Of a stretch of DNA of 5,034 nt, positions 1-5,034 are shown one piece after another; positions within the stretch are counted from its first letter, which is position 1; the number at the start of each line of letters is the position of its first letter. Location of the stretch: the NCBI GenBank assembly GCA_024403175.1, contig JAKSSI010000111.1:1-5034 (forward strand), in the 5' to 3' direction. The stretch is from Clostridia bacterium (GTDB taxonomy: Bacteria; Bacillota_A; Clostridia; Peptostreptococcales; Anaerovoracaceae). Made by a program: the position numbers and the translations under genes. Under the pieces are notes generated by a model. It was not told the origin of the DNA. It worked only from the letters and a program-made list of their open reading frames with translations, and ran no database searches.

Positions 1-28
1 TTTCATATATATTTATTTACGTTATAAC

Positions 29-34
29 AAGGAG
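29..34 (+). promoter_or_regulatory. Ribosome binding site of rny
   Basis: AAGGAG lies 8 bases before the ATG at 43, which is ideal spacing and fixes that ATG as the start. The 28 bases before it are AT-rich. A TATAAC at 23-28 cannot be a useful -10 element, because transcription would then begin after the ribosome binding site. The real rny promoter is probably left of the window. Confidence 0.85.
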
Positions 35-42
35 TAAACGAA

Positions 43-1578
43 ATGCTTTATATTATTATTGCTGCAATCGTTGCTCTGCTTGTGGGAATACTTATTGGTA
101 TAGCTATTAGAAAACGTACTGCTGAAAAGTTAGTAGGTAGTGCTGAAACTCAGGCAAAGAATATTGTCCTAGACGCAGAGAACCGCGCAGAACAGATTAG
201 AAGAGAAACCATTGCTGAGGCAAGGGGAGAAGCTCACCAACTCAGAGCTGACGCTGAGCGCGACATCCGCGAACGCCGCGAAGATGTAAAAAAGTCAGAA
301 AGAAGAATTATCCAGAAAGAAGAATCCGTAGACAAGAAGCTTGAATCCATCGAAAAGAAGGAAGAAACAATTTCTAGAAAGCTTCAGTCTATTTCCGATA
401 AAGAAAAGGATATTGAAGCATTAAAGGCTAAGCAGATTGAAGAACTCGAAAGAGTTTCTGGCTGTACAGCTGAAGAAGCTAAGCAGCAGCTTCTTGCAGA
501 CATCGAAACAGATGTTAGAAGAGAAGCTTCTGTAATGATCAAAGAAATCGAAGCTAAGGCTAAGGAAGAAGCCGACAGAGAAGCAAAGAATATCATCACA
601 GGTGCTATTCAGCGCTGCGCTGCAGACCACGTTGCTGAAACAACAGTTTCTGTAGTAGCTCTTCCAAACGATGAAATGAAGGGTAGAATCATCGGTAGAG
701 AAGGTAGAAATATCCGTGCTATCGAAACAGCTACAGGTGTTGATCTTATCATCGACGATACACCAGAAGCAGTTATCCTTTCTGGTTTCGACCCAGTAAG
801 AAGAGAAATCGCAAGAATCGCTCTTGAGAGACTCATCGTAGACGGCAGAATTCACCCAGCAAGAATTGAAGAAATGGTTGAAAAGGCTACTAAGGAAGTA
901 AACCAGATCATCAAGAACGAAGGTGAAGCTGCAGTATTCGAACTCGGCATTGTAAATGCTCACCCAGAACTTATCAAGATGCTCGGTAGACTCAAGTACA
1001 GAACAAGCTACGGCCAGAATGTACTTAAGCACTCCATCGAAGTTGCTCACCTTGCAGGACTTATGGCAGGCGAACTTGGTTTCAACGTTAAGCTTGCTCA
1101 GCGTGCAGGTTTATTCCACGATATTGGTAAGGCTATCGACCACGAAGTACAGGGTACACACGTTGATATCGGTATGGATATCCTTAAGAAGTACAAGGAA
1201 TCCGAAGCTGTTATTAACGGCATGAAGTCTCACCACGGTGATTACGAATTCGAAAGTGCAGAAGCAGTACTCGTTGCTGCAGCCGATGCTCTTTCCGCAG
1301 CTCGTCCTGGTGCAAGAAGAGAAACTCTTGATACTTACGTTAAGAGACTCCAGAAGCTTGAAGAAATTGCTAACACCACACCAGGTGTTGAAACATCTTA
1401 CGCTATTCAGGCAGGTAGAGAAATCAGAATCATTGCTAAGCCTGATCAGGTTAACGATGATGCAATGGCTATGCTTGCAAGAGATATTTCAAAGAAGATT
1501 GAATCAGAACTTGAATATCCAGGTCAGATTAAGGTAAATGTAATCAGAGAAACAAGAGCAATAGACTACGCAAAATAA
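43..1578 (+). CDS. rny: Ribonuclease Y (membrane-anchored endoribonuclease)
   Basis: RNase Y is the membrane-bound endoribonuclease that starts decay and processing of many mRNAs in Bacillota, and it is a partner in their degradosome-like complex. The 511-residue protein has the full family architecture and a usual length. Residues 2-22 form one hydrophobic transmembrane segment followed by basic residues (RKR), which fits an N-terminal anchor with the rest in the cytoplasm. Residues about 25-190 are a long charged coiled coil rich in E, K and R. Residues about 200-265 are a KH RNA-binding domain with the loop GREG at 218-221. Residues about 325-420 are the metal-dependent HD domain, with H330, the HD pair H359-D360 (FHDIGKA), H373, H397-H398 and D415 visible. 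The C-terminal domain runs to K511. No disabling change is seen. Codon use is strongly biased (AGA, GAA, AAG, ATC), which suggests good expression. It is followed by a hairpin at 1600-1623. Confidence 0.97.
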   Translation: MLYIIIAAIVALLVGILIGIAIRKRTAEKLVGSAETQAKNIVLDAENRAEQIRRETIAEARGEAHQLRADAERDIRERREDVKKSERRIIQKEESVDKKLESIEKKEETISRKLQSISDKEKDIEALKAKQIEELERVSGCTAEEAKQQLLADIETDVRREASVMIKEIEAKAKEEADREAKNIITGAIQRCAADHVAETTVSVVALPNDEMKGRIIGREGRNIRAIETATGVDLIIDDTPEAVILSGFDPVRREIARIALERLIVDGRIHPARIEEMVEKATKEVNQIIKNEGEAAVFELGIVNAHPELIKMLGRLKYRTSYGQNVLKHSIEVAHLAGLMAGELGFNVKLAQRAGLFHDIGKAIDHEVQGTHVDIGMDILKKYKESEAVINGMKSHHGDYEFESAEAVLVAAADALSAARPGARRETLDTYVKRLQKLEEIANTTPGVETSYAIQAGREIRIIAKPDQVNDDAMAMLARDISKKIESELEYPGQIKVNVIRETRAIDYAK

Positions 1579-1599
1579 TTTCTAGTATTGAACTTAATG

Positions 1600-1627
1600 T
1601 GGGCCCGCAGAAATGCGGGCTCATTTT
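1600..1627 (+). terminator. GC-rich hairpin after rny, weak terminator or attenuator
   Basis: GCCCGCA (1603-1609) pairs perfectly with TGCGGGC (1614-1620) around a GAAA loop. The stem can extend outward by G1602-T1621, G1601-C1622 and T1600-A1623 to 10 pairs. TTTT (1624-1627) follows and is then broken by ACG. This is the shape of an intrinsic terminator, but the T run is short, so termination is probably partial. It ends only 9 bases before the next start codon, and no promoter is visible after it. Read-through from rny is therefore a likely source of the downstream transcript. Confidence 0.75.
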
Positions 1628-1636
1628 ACGAAAAAG

Positions 1637-2791
1637 ATGTTTGTATATTTAGACAACAGTGCCACAACAAAACCTTATCCTTGTGTTATAGAAGCGGTAA
1701 ACAAGGTTCTTGTAGATGACTTCGGAAACCCATCTACTCTCTATACACTTGGTCTTTCAGCAGAAAAGATTGTAAAGTCGGCACGAGATACAATTGCAAA
1801 AAAAATCGGCGCAAAAGCTGAAGAGGTATTCTTTACTTCATGCGGTAGCGAAAGCGATAATACGGCCATTTTCGGGGCTTACAGGGCTAGATGTAAGCAA
1901 GGTAAGAGAATTATCACCACAGCCGTAGAACACCCTGCAGTTCTTAGATGTTTTGAAGAACTTCAGCGTCAGGGAGCAGATGTGGTTTATGTACCAGTTA
2001 ATCCTGATGGAACTCTCAATATGGAAGAGTTTGAAAAGGCATTAACACCTGATACAATTCTTGTTTCCATAATGCATGTGAACAACGAAAGCGGCGCCAT
2101 CTTCCCAATCGAAGAAATCGGCAAGATGCTTTCTAAGATGCCAAACAAACCTATCTTCCATTCAGATTGTGTTCAGTCTTTTGGAAAGCTTGATATAGAC
2201 GTTAAGAAGATGGGCGTAGATATTATAAGCATTTCCGGACATAAGGTGCATGCGCCAAAGGGCATAGGTGCTTTATACATCAAGAAAGGGCTTCATATTC
2301 CAGTATTTATGTTTGGTGGCGGCCAAGAATCAGGCTTTAGGTCTGGTACAGAAAATATGCCAGGTATTGCAGGTTTTGGCGCAGCGGTTTCCAATATGAA
2401 TGTTCAAAAGGCTGCATCTGCTATGGCAGAGGCTAAGAACTACTTAAAGGAAAAACTTCTTGCAAACATCGAAAATATCAAAATCAACACACCTGATAAT
2501 TCAGCACCATCCGTGCTTAATGTAAGTTTTGTGGGTTGCAGGGCAGAAGTGCTTTTGCACACCTTAGAGCAAGACGAAATATATATTTCAACAGGATCAG
2601 CTTGTTCTTCTAAGAGCAAGGGAAGCCACGTTTTAAGAGCAATGAATCTTAAAGCTGATGAAATTGAAGGAGCCATTAGATTCAGTTTTTCTGAGGACAA
2701 CACCAAAGAACAAATGGATTATGTGGCAGAGAAAGTTAAAGCTGCAGTAGACAGTCAAAGAGCGCTAAGGAGCGCATTCCACAGAAGATGA
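1637..2791 (+). CDS. Cysteine desulfurase paired with ThiI (NifS/IscS family, NifZ-like)
   Basis: This PLP enzyme takes sulfur from cysteine, releasing alanine and leaving a persulfide on its own cysteine for transfer to an acceptor. From the ATG at 1637 the protein has 384 residues, normal for the family. The start is chosen because MFVYLDNSATT matches the family N-terminus. An in-frame ATG at 1613 lies in the loop and stem of the rny hairpin and would add eight residues. Visible motifs are H99-P100 (PLP stacking), D177 and Q180 (cofactor contacts), SGHK with K203 as the PLP lysine, GFRSGTEN (233-240), and STGSACSS with catalytic C323. No clear Shine-Dalgarno precedes 1637. The stop overlaps the thiI start, as expected for a dedicated sulfur donor like Bacillus subtilis NifZ, which feeds ThiI. 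That partnership is inferred from context. An IscS-like role in Fe-S assembly is less likely, as no iscU or iscR lies nearby. The last 12 residues (SQRALRSAFHRR) look like a family-specific tail. Confidence 0.93.
   Translation: MFVYLDNSATTKPYPCVIEAVNKVLVDDFGNPSTLYTLGLSAEKIVKSARDTIAKKIGAKAEEVFFTSCGSESDNTAIFGAYRARCKQGKRIITTAVEHPAVLRCFEELQRQGADVVYVPVNPDGTLNMEEFEKALTPDTILVSIMHVNNESGAIFPIEEIGKMLSKMPNKPIFHSDCVQSFGKLDIDVKKMGVDIISISGHKVHAPKGIGALYIKKGLHIPVFMFGGGQESGFRSGTENMPGIAGFGAAVSNMNVQKAASAMAEAKNYLKEKLLANIENIKINTPDNSAPSVLNVSFVGCRAEVLLHTLEQDEIYISTGSACSSKSKGSHVLRAMNLKADEIEGAIRFSFSEDNTKEQMDYVAEKVKAAVDSQRALRSAFHRR
2767..2772 (+). promoter_or_regulatory. Ribosome binding site of thiI, inside a small hairpin
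   Basis: AAGGAG lies within the end of the desulfurase gene, 15 bases before the thiI ATG, which is longer than the usual 5-10. GCGCT (2762-2766) and AGCGC (2771-2775) can pair around an AAGG loop, so half of the site would be in the loop and half in the stem. With the ATGA overlap, this suggests thiI translation is coupled to that of the upstream gene. Confidence 0.6.
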
Positions 2792-4005
2792 TTAACACAA
2801 ACGAAAACATTTACATAGTAAGATGCGGTGAAGTAGCGCTTAAGGGTCAGAATAAGCCATATTTTGAACGTATGTTGGTTCAGCGTATTAAGAGAGTATT
2901 ATCCGATTTAGACGGCGTTAAGGTTGAAAGAACTGACGGACTCATTTTCGTAAGAACAGCTCTTGAATTAGAAGAAGCTGAAATCTTAAAGAAGGTGGGC
3001 AGAGTATTCGGCGTTGAATCTATTTCACCTGCAAAGGAAATTATTATTTCCGACATGACAGCAGACGATGCAATTGATGAAATCGGAAAGGTTGCAACAG
3101 AAGTTATGCTGGGCCTTATCGAAAGAAAGGGTATTAAGACTTTCAAGGTTGAAGGCAAGCGTGCAGATAAGATGTTCCCTATAGAATCACCAATGATTGC
3201 TAAGAGAATCGGCGCTTCAATTCTTAAGGGTTGCAAGGTTTTAGCAGTAGATGTTCACAACCCAGATGCATCTTTATTTGTAAACGTAAGAAGAAACTTT
3301 GCTTATGTTTATGAACAAAAGATTATGGCATTTGGTGGACTTCCACTTGGTACAAACGGAAGAGGTCTTATTCTTCTTTCTGGCGGTATTGATTCACCGG
3401 TTGCAACATTTATGATGGCTCACCGCGGAATGCTTATGGAAGCAGTTCATTTCCATTCTTATCCGTACACATCCGAACGTGCTGCAGAAAAGGTAAAAGA
3501 GCTTGCAAGCATTCTTACAACATATTGCGGCAGAATCAGAATGCACACTATTAATCTTCTTCCAATTCAGGAACAGATTGTTAAGAACTGCCCTGAAGAA
3601 GAAACAACTATTCTTGTTAGAAGATTTATGATGCGCTGCGCAGAACAGATTGCAAAGCAAAACGACTGCATGATGCTTATTACAGGCGAAAGCCTTGGTC
3701 AGGTGGCAAGCCAGACTGCTGAGGCGCTTGTTGTTACAGATAGCACTGTATCAATGCCTATTATGCGACCACTTATCGCTATGGATAAGGTTCAGATTAT
3801 GGATATTGCTAAAGAAATCGGAACATTCGATGTTTCCATTCAGCCATATGAAGACTGCTGCACAGTATTCCTTCCAAAGCACCCAGTTACAAAGCCTAAG
3901 CTTGAAAGAATACTTGAAAGTGAAAGCAAGTTAAATGTAGAAGAACTTGTTGCAGCAGCAGTTGCTAGCGAAGAGATTGTAATTATTAATCCAAGAAACG
4001 ACTAA
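2788..4005 (+). CDS. thiI: tRNA 4-thiouridine synthase ThiI, without rhodanese domain
   Basis: ThiI adenylates uridine 8 of certain tRNAs with ATP and replaces its oxygen with sulfur, giving the near-UV-sensitive base s4U. In some bacteria it also feeds sulfur to thiamin thiazole synthesis. The 405-residue protein shows an N-terminal ferredoxin-like region (about 1-60, with GEVALKGQN), a THUMP tRNA-binding domain (about 60-170), and a PP-loop ATPase domain from about 185. The PP-loop is SGGIDSP at 198-204, and ITGESLGQVASQT is at 298-310. The pair C357-C358 in YEDCCTVF holds the expected catalytic cysteine region. The protein ends soon after this domain. It lacks the C-terminal rhodanese domain of the 482-residue Escherichia coli enzyme, so persulfide must come directly from a desulfurase, and the gene before it encodes one. 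The start ATG at 2788 overlaps the previous stop (ATGA), which indicates one operon. A strong terminator follows. Confidence 0.96.
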   Translation: MINTNENIYIVRCGEVALKGQNKPYFERMLVQRIKRVLSDLDGVKVERTDGLIFVRTALELEEAEILKKVGRVFGVESISPAKEIIISDMTADDAIDEIGKVATEVMLGLIERKGIKTFKVEGKRADKMFPIESPMIAKRIGASILKGCKVLAVDVHNPDASLFVNVRRNFAYVYEQKIMAFGGLPLGTNGRGLILLSGGIDSPVATFMMAHRGMLMEAVHFHSYPYTSERAAEKVKELASILTTYCGRIRMHTINLLPIQEQIVKNCPEEETTILVRRFMMRCAEQIAKQNDCMMLITGESLGQVASQTAEALVVTDSTVSMPIMRPLIAMDKVQIMDIAKEIGTFDVSIQPYEDCCTVFLPKHPVTKPKLERILESESKLNVEELVAAAVASEEIVIINPRND

Positions 4006-4041
4006 TTAATGAACATTTGGATATTATTTGTTTCATAACGC

Positions 4042-4070
4042 TTGACAGAGTATACCTGTATGGGTATACT
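4042..4070 (+). promoter_or_regulatory. Near-consensus sigma-A promoter overlapping the thiI terminator
   Basis: TTGACA (4042-4047) matches the -35 consensus exactly. After a 17-base spacer, TATACT (4065-4070) matches the -10 consensus at 5 of 6 positions. The predicted transcription start is near 4077, just past the terminator's T run. There is no TG extension. Part of the -10 match comes from the GTATAC palindrome of the terminator stem, so chance is possible, but both hexamers at ideal spacing are rare. It would read toward the second terminator at 4153-4180. Confidence 0.6.
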
Positions 4071-4076
4071 CTTTTT
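4047..4076 (+). terminator. Intrinsic terminator of the desulfurase-thiI operon
   Basis: AGAGTATACC (4047-4056) pairs perfectly with GGTATACTCT (4063-4072) around a six-base loop TGTATG, and the T run 4072-4076 follows. It lies 41 bases after the thiI stop. The other strand lacks a matching T run, so it acts on + strand transcripts. The right arm also contains the -10 element of a possible promoter. Confidence 0.88.
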
Positions 4077-4180
4077 ATAAGCAATTCATTTATCACAATC
4101 TATTCGCTTATTCTTAAAATTGAAATAAATTTTATTTGTAAGAACTCGGCAGAAACGGTGTTTACGGGAACGCCGTTTTT
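4077..4180 (+). ncRNA. Candidate small RNA or leader of about 100 nt
   Basis: This stretch is bracketed by the predicted start of the 4042-4070 promoter and an intrinsic terminator. It contains no ATG, so a coding role is unlikely. Three helices can be drawn. ATAAGC (4077-4082) pairs with GCTTAT (4106-4111), AAAATT (4116-4121) pairs with AATTTT (4128-4133), and the terminator stem closes the 3' end. The first two are short and AT-rich and could be chance. It resembles no riboswitch or known RNA family that I recognise. It could instead be an attenuated leader of the yraN gene. Confidence 0.35.
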
Positions 4181-4183
4181 GTT
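4153..4183 (+). terminator. Intrinsic terminator upstream of yraN
   Basis: AAACGGTGTT (4153-4162) pairs with AACGCCGTTT (4169-4178), ten pairs including one G-U, around a TACGGG loop. The T run 4176-4180 and a further TTT after one G follow. It is over 170 bases past the thiI stop and behind another terminator, so it would be redundant for thiI. It makes more sense as the end of a separate transcript begun near 4077. Confidence 0.8.
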
Positions 4184-4192
4184 TGCCATAAA

Positions 4193-4222
4193 TTGACATA
4201 TATTTTACTATTATGGTATTAT
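4193..4222 (+). promoter_or_regulatory. Sigma-A promoter with extended -10, for yraN-comM
   Basis: TTGACA (4193-4198) is a perfect -35. After 18 bases comes TATTAT (4217-4222), which matches 5 of 6 positions of the -10 consensus. TGG (4214-4216) directly before it gives the TGn extended -10 element. The predicted start of transcription is about 4228-4229. The site lies just after the 4153-4183 terminator, so it would start a new unit. Because the start would be only about 3 bases before the ATG at 4232, the mRNA would be almost leaderless. Confidence 0.7.
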
Positions 4223-4231
4223 ATGGTAACT

Positions 4232-4639
4232 ATGGAAAAAGATATTAATTGTGATAATAGAACTGAAAAACGAAAAATAGGAGACGGTGCCGAAGATATG
4301 GCAGCTTACTATTTAGAAAAGCATGGCTACGAAATAGTTGATCGCAATTTTTCTTGCAAGACAGGGGAGATAGATATAATTGCAAGGCTTGCGCCAGAAA
4401 GTGGTAGCCATATGCCTGCTACTTTGGCTTTTGTTGAAGTAAAGTCTAGAAACAGCACAGAATATGGTCTTCCATGCCAGGCTGTAGACTACAAGAAGCG
4501 GCAGAGAATTATTCGCACTGCTCAGTTTTTTCTACTTCGTTATCCTTTTCTTAAAAATATGCAGCCTTCTTTTGACATAGTTGAAATACTGCGCCTAAAT
4601 GGCGAAGTTTATATACGTCATCTAAAGAACGCGTTTTAA
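4232..4639 (+). CDS. yraN: YraN/UPF0102-family predicted nuclease-fold protein
   Basis: YraN proteins are small and of unsettled function, with a restriction-endonuclease-like PD-(D/E)XK fold, and they are often encoded beside comM/yifB and dprA. From the ATG at 4232 the protein has 135 residues, close to family length. Visible conserved positions are GDGAEDMAAYYLEKHGY (about 17-33, with E21), RNF and GEIDII (45-50, D48), FVEVKSR (67-73, E69 and K71), and FDIVEI (114-119, D115). All putative active-site residues are present. The segment at about 52-64 (LAPESGSH and following) looks slightly longer than usual. The start is uncertain. Reading from the TTG at 4193 would translate the -35 hexamer and is rejected. 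ATG 4223 lies next to the -10, upstream of the predicted transcript start. ATG 4298 has a possible TAGGAG at 4278-4283 but would remove the conserved GDGAED stretch. No Shine-Dalgarno precedes 4232. It is probably cotranscribed with comM, 27 bases away. Confidence 0.88.
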   Translation: MEKDINCDNRTEKRKIGDGAEDMAAYYLEKHGYEIVDRNFSCKTGEIDIIARLAPESGSHMPATLAFVEVKSRNSTEYGLPCQAVDYKKRQRIIRTAQFFLLRYPFLKNMQPSFDIVEILRLNGEVYIRHLKNAF

Positions 4640-4651
4640 TCAAAAGGGAAA

Positions 4652-4660
4652 AGAGAGGGG
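4652..4660 (+). promoter_or_regulatory. Ribosome binding site of comM
   Basis: AGAGAGGGG, with core GAGGGG at 4655-4660, sits six bases before the ATG at 4667. It supports that start even though the gene runs off the window. No terminator lies between the yraN stop and this site. Confidence 0.75.
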
Positions 4661-4666
4661 ATTAGA

Positions 4667-5034
4667 ATGTATGCAAGAGTACTTACGGCAAGTCTCTTTG
4701 GTTTGTCGTGCGAAAAAACATGGGCAGAGGTGGACTGTGAAACAGGGCTTCCGGGCTTTAGCGTGGTAGGTCTTGCCAACCAGCCAATTAAGGAATCAAA
4801 AGAGCGCATAAAGTCTGCCATAAATAACAGCGGATTTGATTATCCAACTTCTAAAATTACTGTAAATCTTACACCTGCCAATAGAAAAAAAGATGGCAGT
4901 CATTTTGATTTGCCTATAGCGCTGGCATTGTTAATCAGCGCAGATATTGCAAAGGTAAAAGACTATGACGAATCGCTTGCTTGCGGCAAAATCGCCTGTT
5001 TTGGCGAACTTAACCTAGATGGCAAGGTTTGCAG
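4667..5034 (+). CDS. comM: ComM/YifB-family AAA+ ATPase (Mg-chelatase-like), 5' part
   Basis: The frame is open from the ATG at 4667 to the window end, giving 122 codons plus two bases of a gene that usually encodes about 500 residues. The visible part is the N-terminal ChlI-like (Lon-protease-fold) domain. Family motifs are EVDCETGLPGF (21-31), VVGL (33-36), IKESKERIKSAI (41-52), ITVNLTPA (64-71), KDGSHFDLPIA (75-85) and GELNLDGKV (113-121). The Walker A and B ATPase motifs lie beyond the window, so function cannot be checked here. In naturally competent Gammaproteobacteria, ComM is a helicase that promotes branch migration during transformation. In Bacillota its role is less clear. The yraN gene 27 bases upstream is a common partner, and dprA often follows. 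The break is the window edge, not a truncation. Confidence 0.93.
   Translation, partial: MYARVLTASLFGLSCEKTWAEVDCETGLPGFSVVGLANQPIKESKERIKSAINNSGFDYPTSKITVNLTPANRKKDGSHFDLPIALALLISADIAKVKDYDESLACGKIACFGELNLDGKVC

Noticed and set aside
1..42. TATAAC at 23-28 as the -10 of an rny promoter
   Set aside because: Transcription would start at about 35, after the Shine-Dalgarno at 29-34, and the -35 region would lie outside the window.
421..1050. A long open frame on the - strand inside rny (209 codons)
   Set aside because: It is antisense to a clear, full-length RNase Y. Its Ser/Phe/Cys-rich product is what biased GAA, AAG and AGA codons give in reverse. No ribosome binding site or family likeness was seen.
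1613..1636. ATG at 1613 as the start of the cysteine desulfurase
   Set aside because: It lies in the loop and right arm of the rny hairpin, has no Shine-Dalgarno, and adds eight residues not expected before the family N-terminus MFVYLDNSATT.
2880..3660. - strand open frames inside thiI
   Set aside because: They lie wholly within a well-conserved gene, show no ribosome binding sites and match no family I recognise.
4077..4180. Riboswitch or T-box leader for yraN
   Set aside because: I see no T-box sequence, no recognisable aptamer core, and a separate strong promoter after the terminator, so a leader role for yraN is not the simplest reading.
4193..4231. TTG at 4193 as the start of yraN
   Set aside because: The TTG is the first half of the perfect -35 hexamer TTGACA. 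The extra residues are hydrophobic and unlike the family N-terminus, and no ribosome binding site precedes it.

Overview
The window reads as a chromosomal piece of a low-to-moderate GC Bacillota bacterium, most likely a member of the Clostridia. This is inferred from a membrane-anchored RNase Y, a ThiI without a rhodanese domain paired with its own cysteine desulfurase, strong AAGGAG-type ribosome binding sites, and heavy use of AGA, GAA and AAG codons. All five genes lie on the + strand. There are no tRNA or rRNA genes, insertion sequences, CRISPR arrays or phage genes.

Positions 1-1636 hold rny (RNase Y), complete, followed by a GC-rich hairpin with a short T run. Positions 1637-4005 hold a two-gene sulfur-transfer unit: a cysteine desulfurase whose stop codon overlaps the start of thiI (ATGA). 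The desulfurase probably hands persulfide sulfur directly to ThiI, which makes 4-thiouridine in tRNA. No promoter is visible between rny and the desulfurase, so the pair may depend on read-through of the hairpin.

Positions 4006-4231 are non-coding but dense in signals. In order they hold an intrinsic terminator for thiI, a near-consensus sigma-A promoter laid over that same terminator hairpin, about 100 bases with possible secondary structure, a second intrinsic terminator, and a second strong promoter with an extended -10. The first promoter and second terminator would bracket a candidate small RNA of about 100 nt. The second promoter would start transcription only about 3 bases before the best start codon of the next gene. 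This gap is the most unusual part of the window.

Positions 4232-5034 hold a yraN-family gene (predicted PD-(D/E)XK nuclease fold) and, 27 bases later, the first 122 codons of a comM/yifB-family AAA+ ATPase cut by the window end. These two probably form an operon linked to DNA processing. I see no clearly new multi-gene system. The coding content is conserved housekeeping, and the novelty candidates are regulatory.
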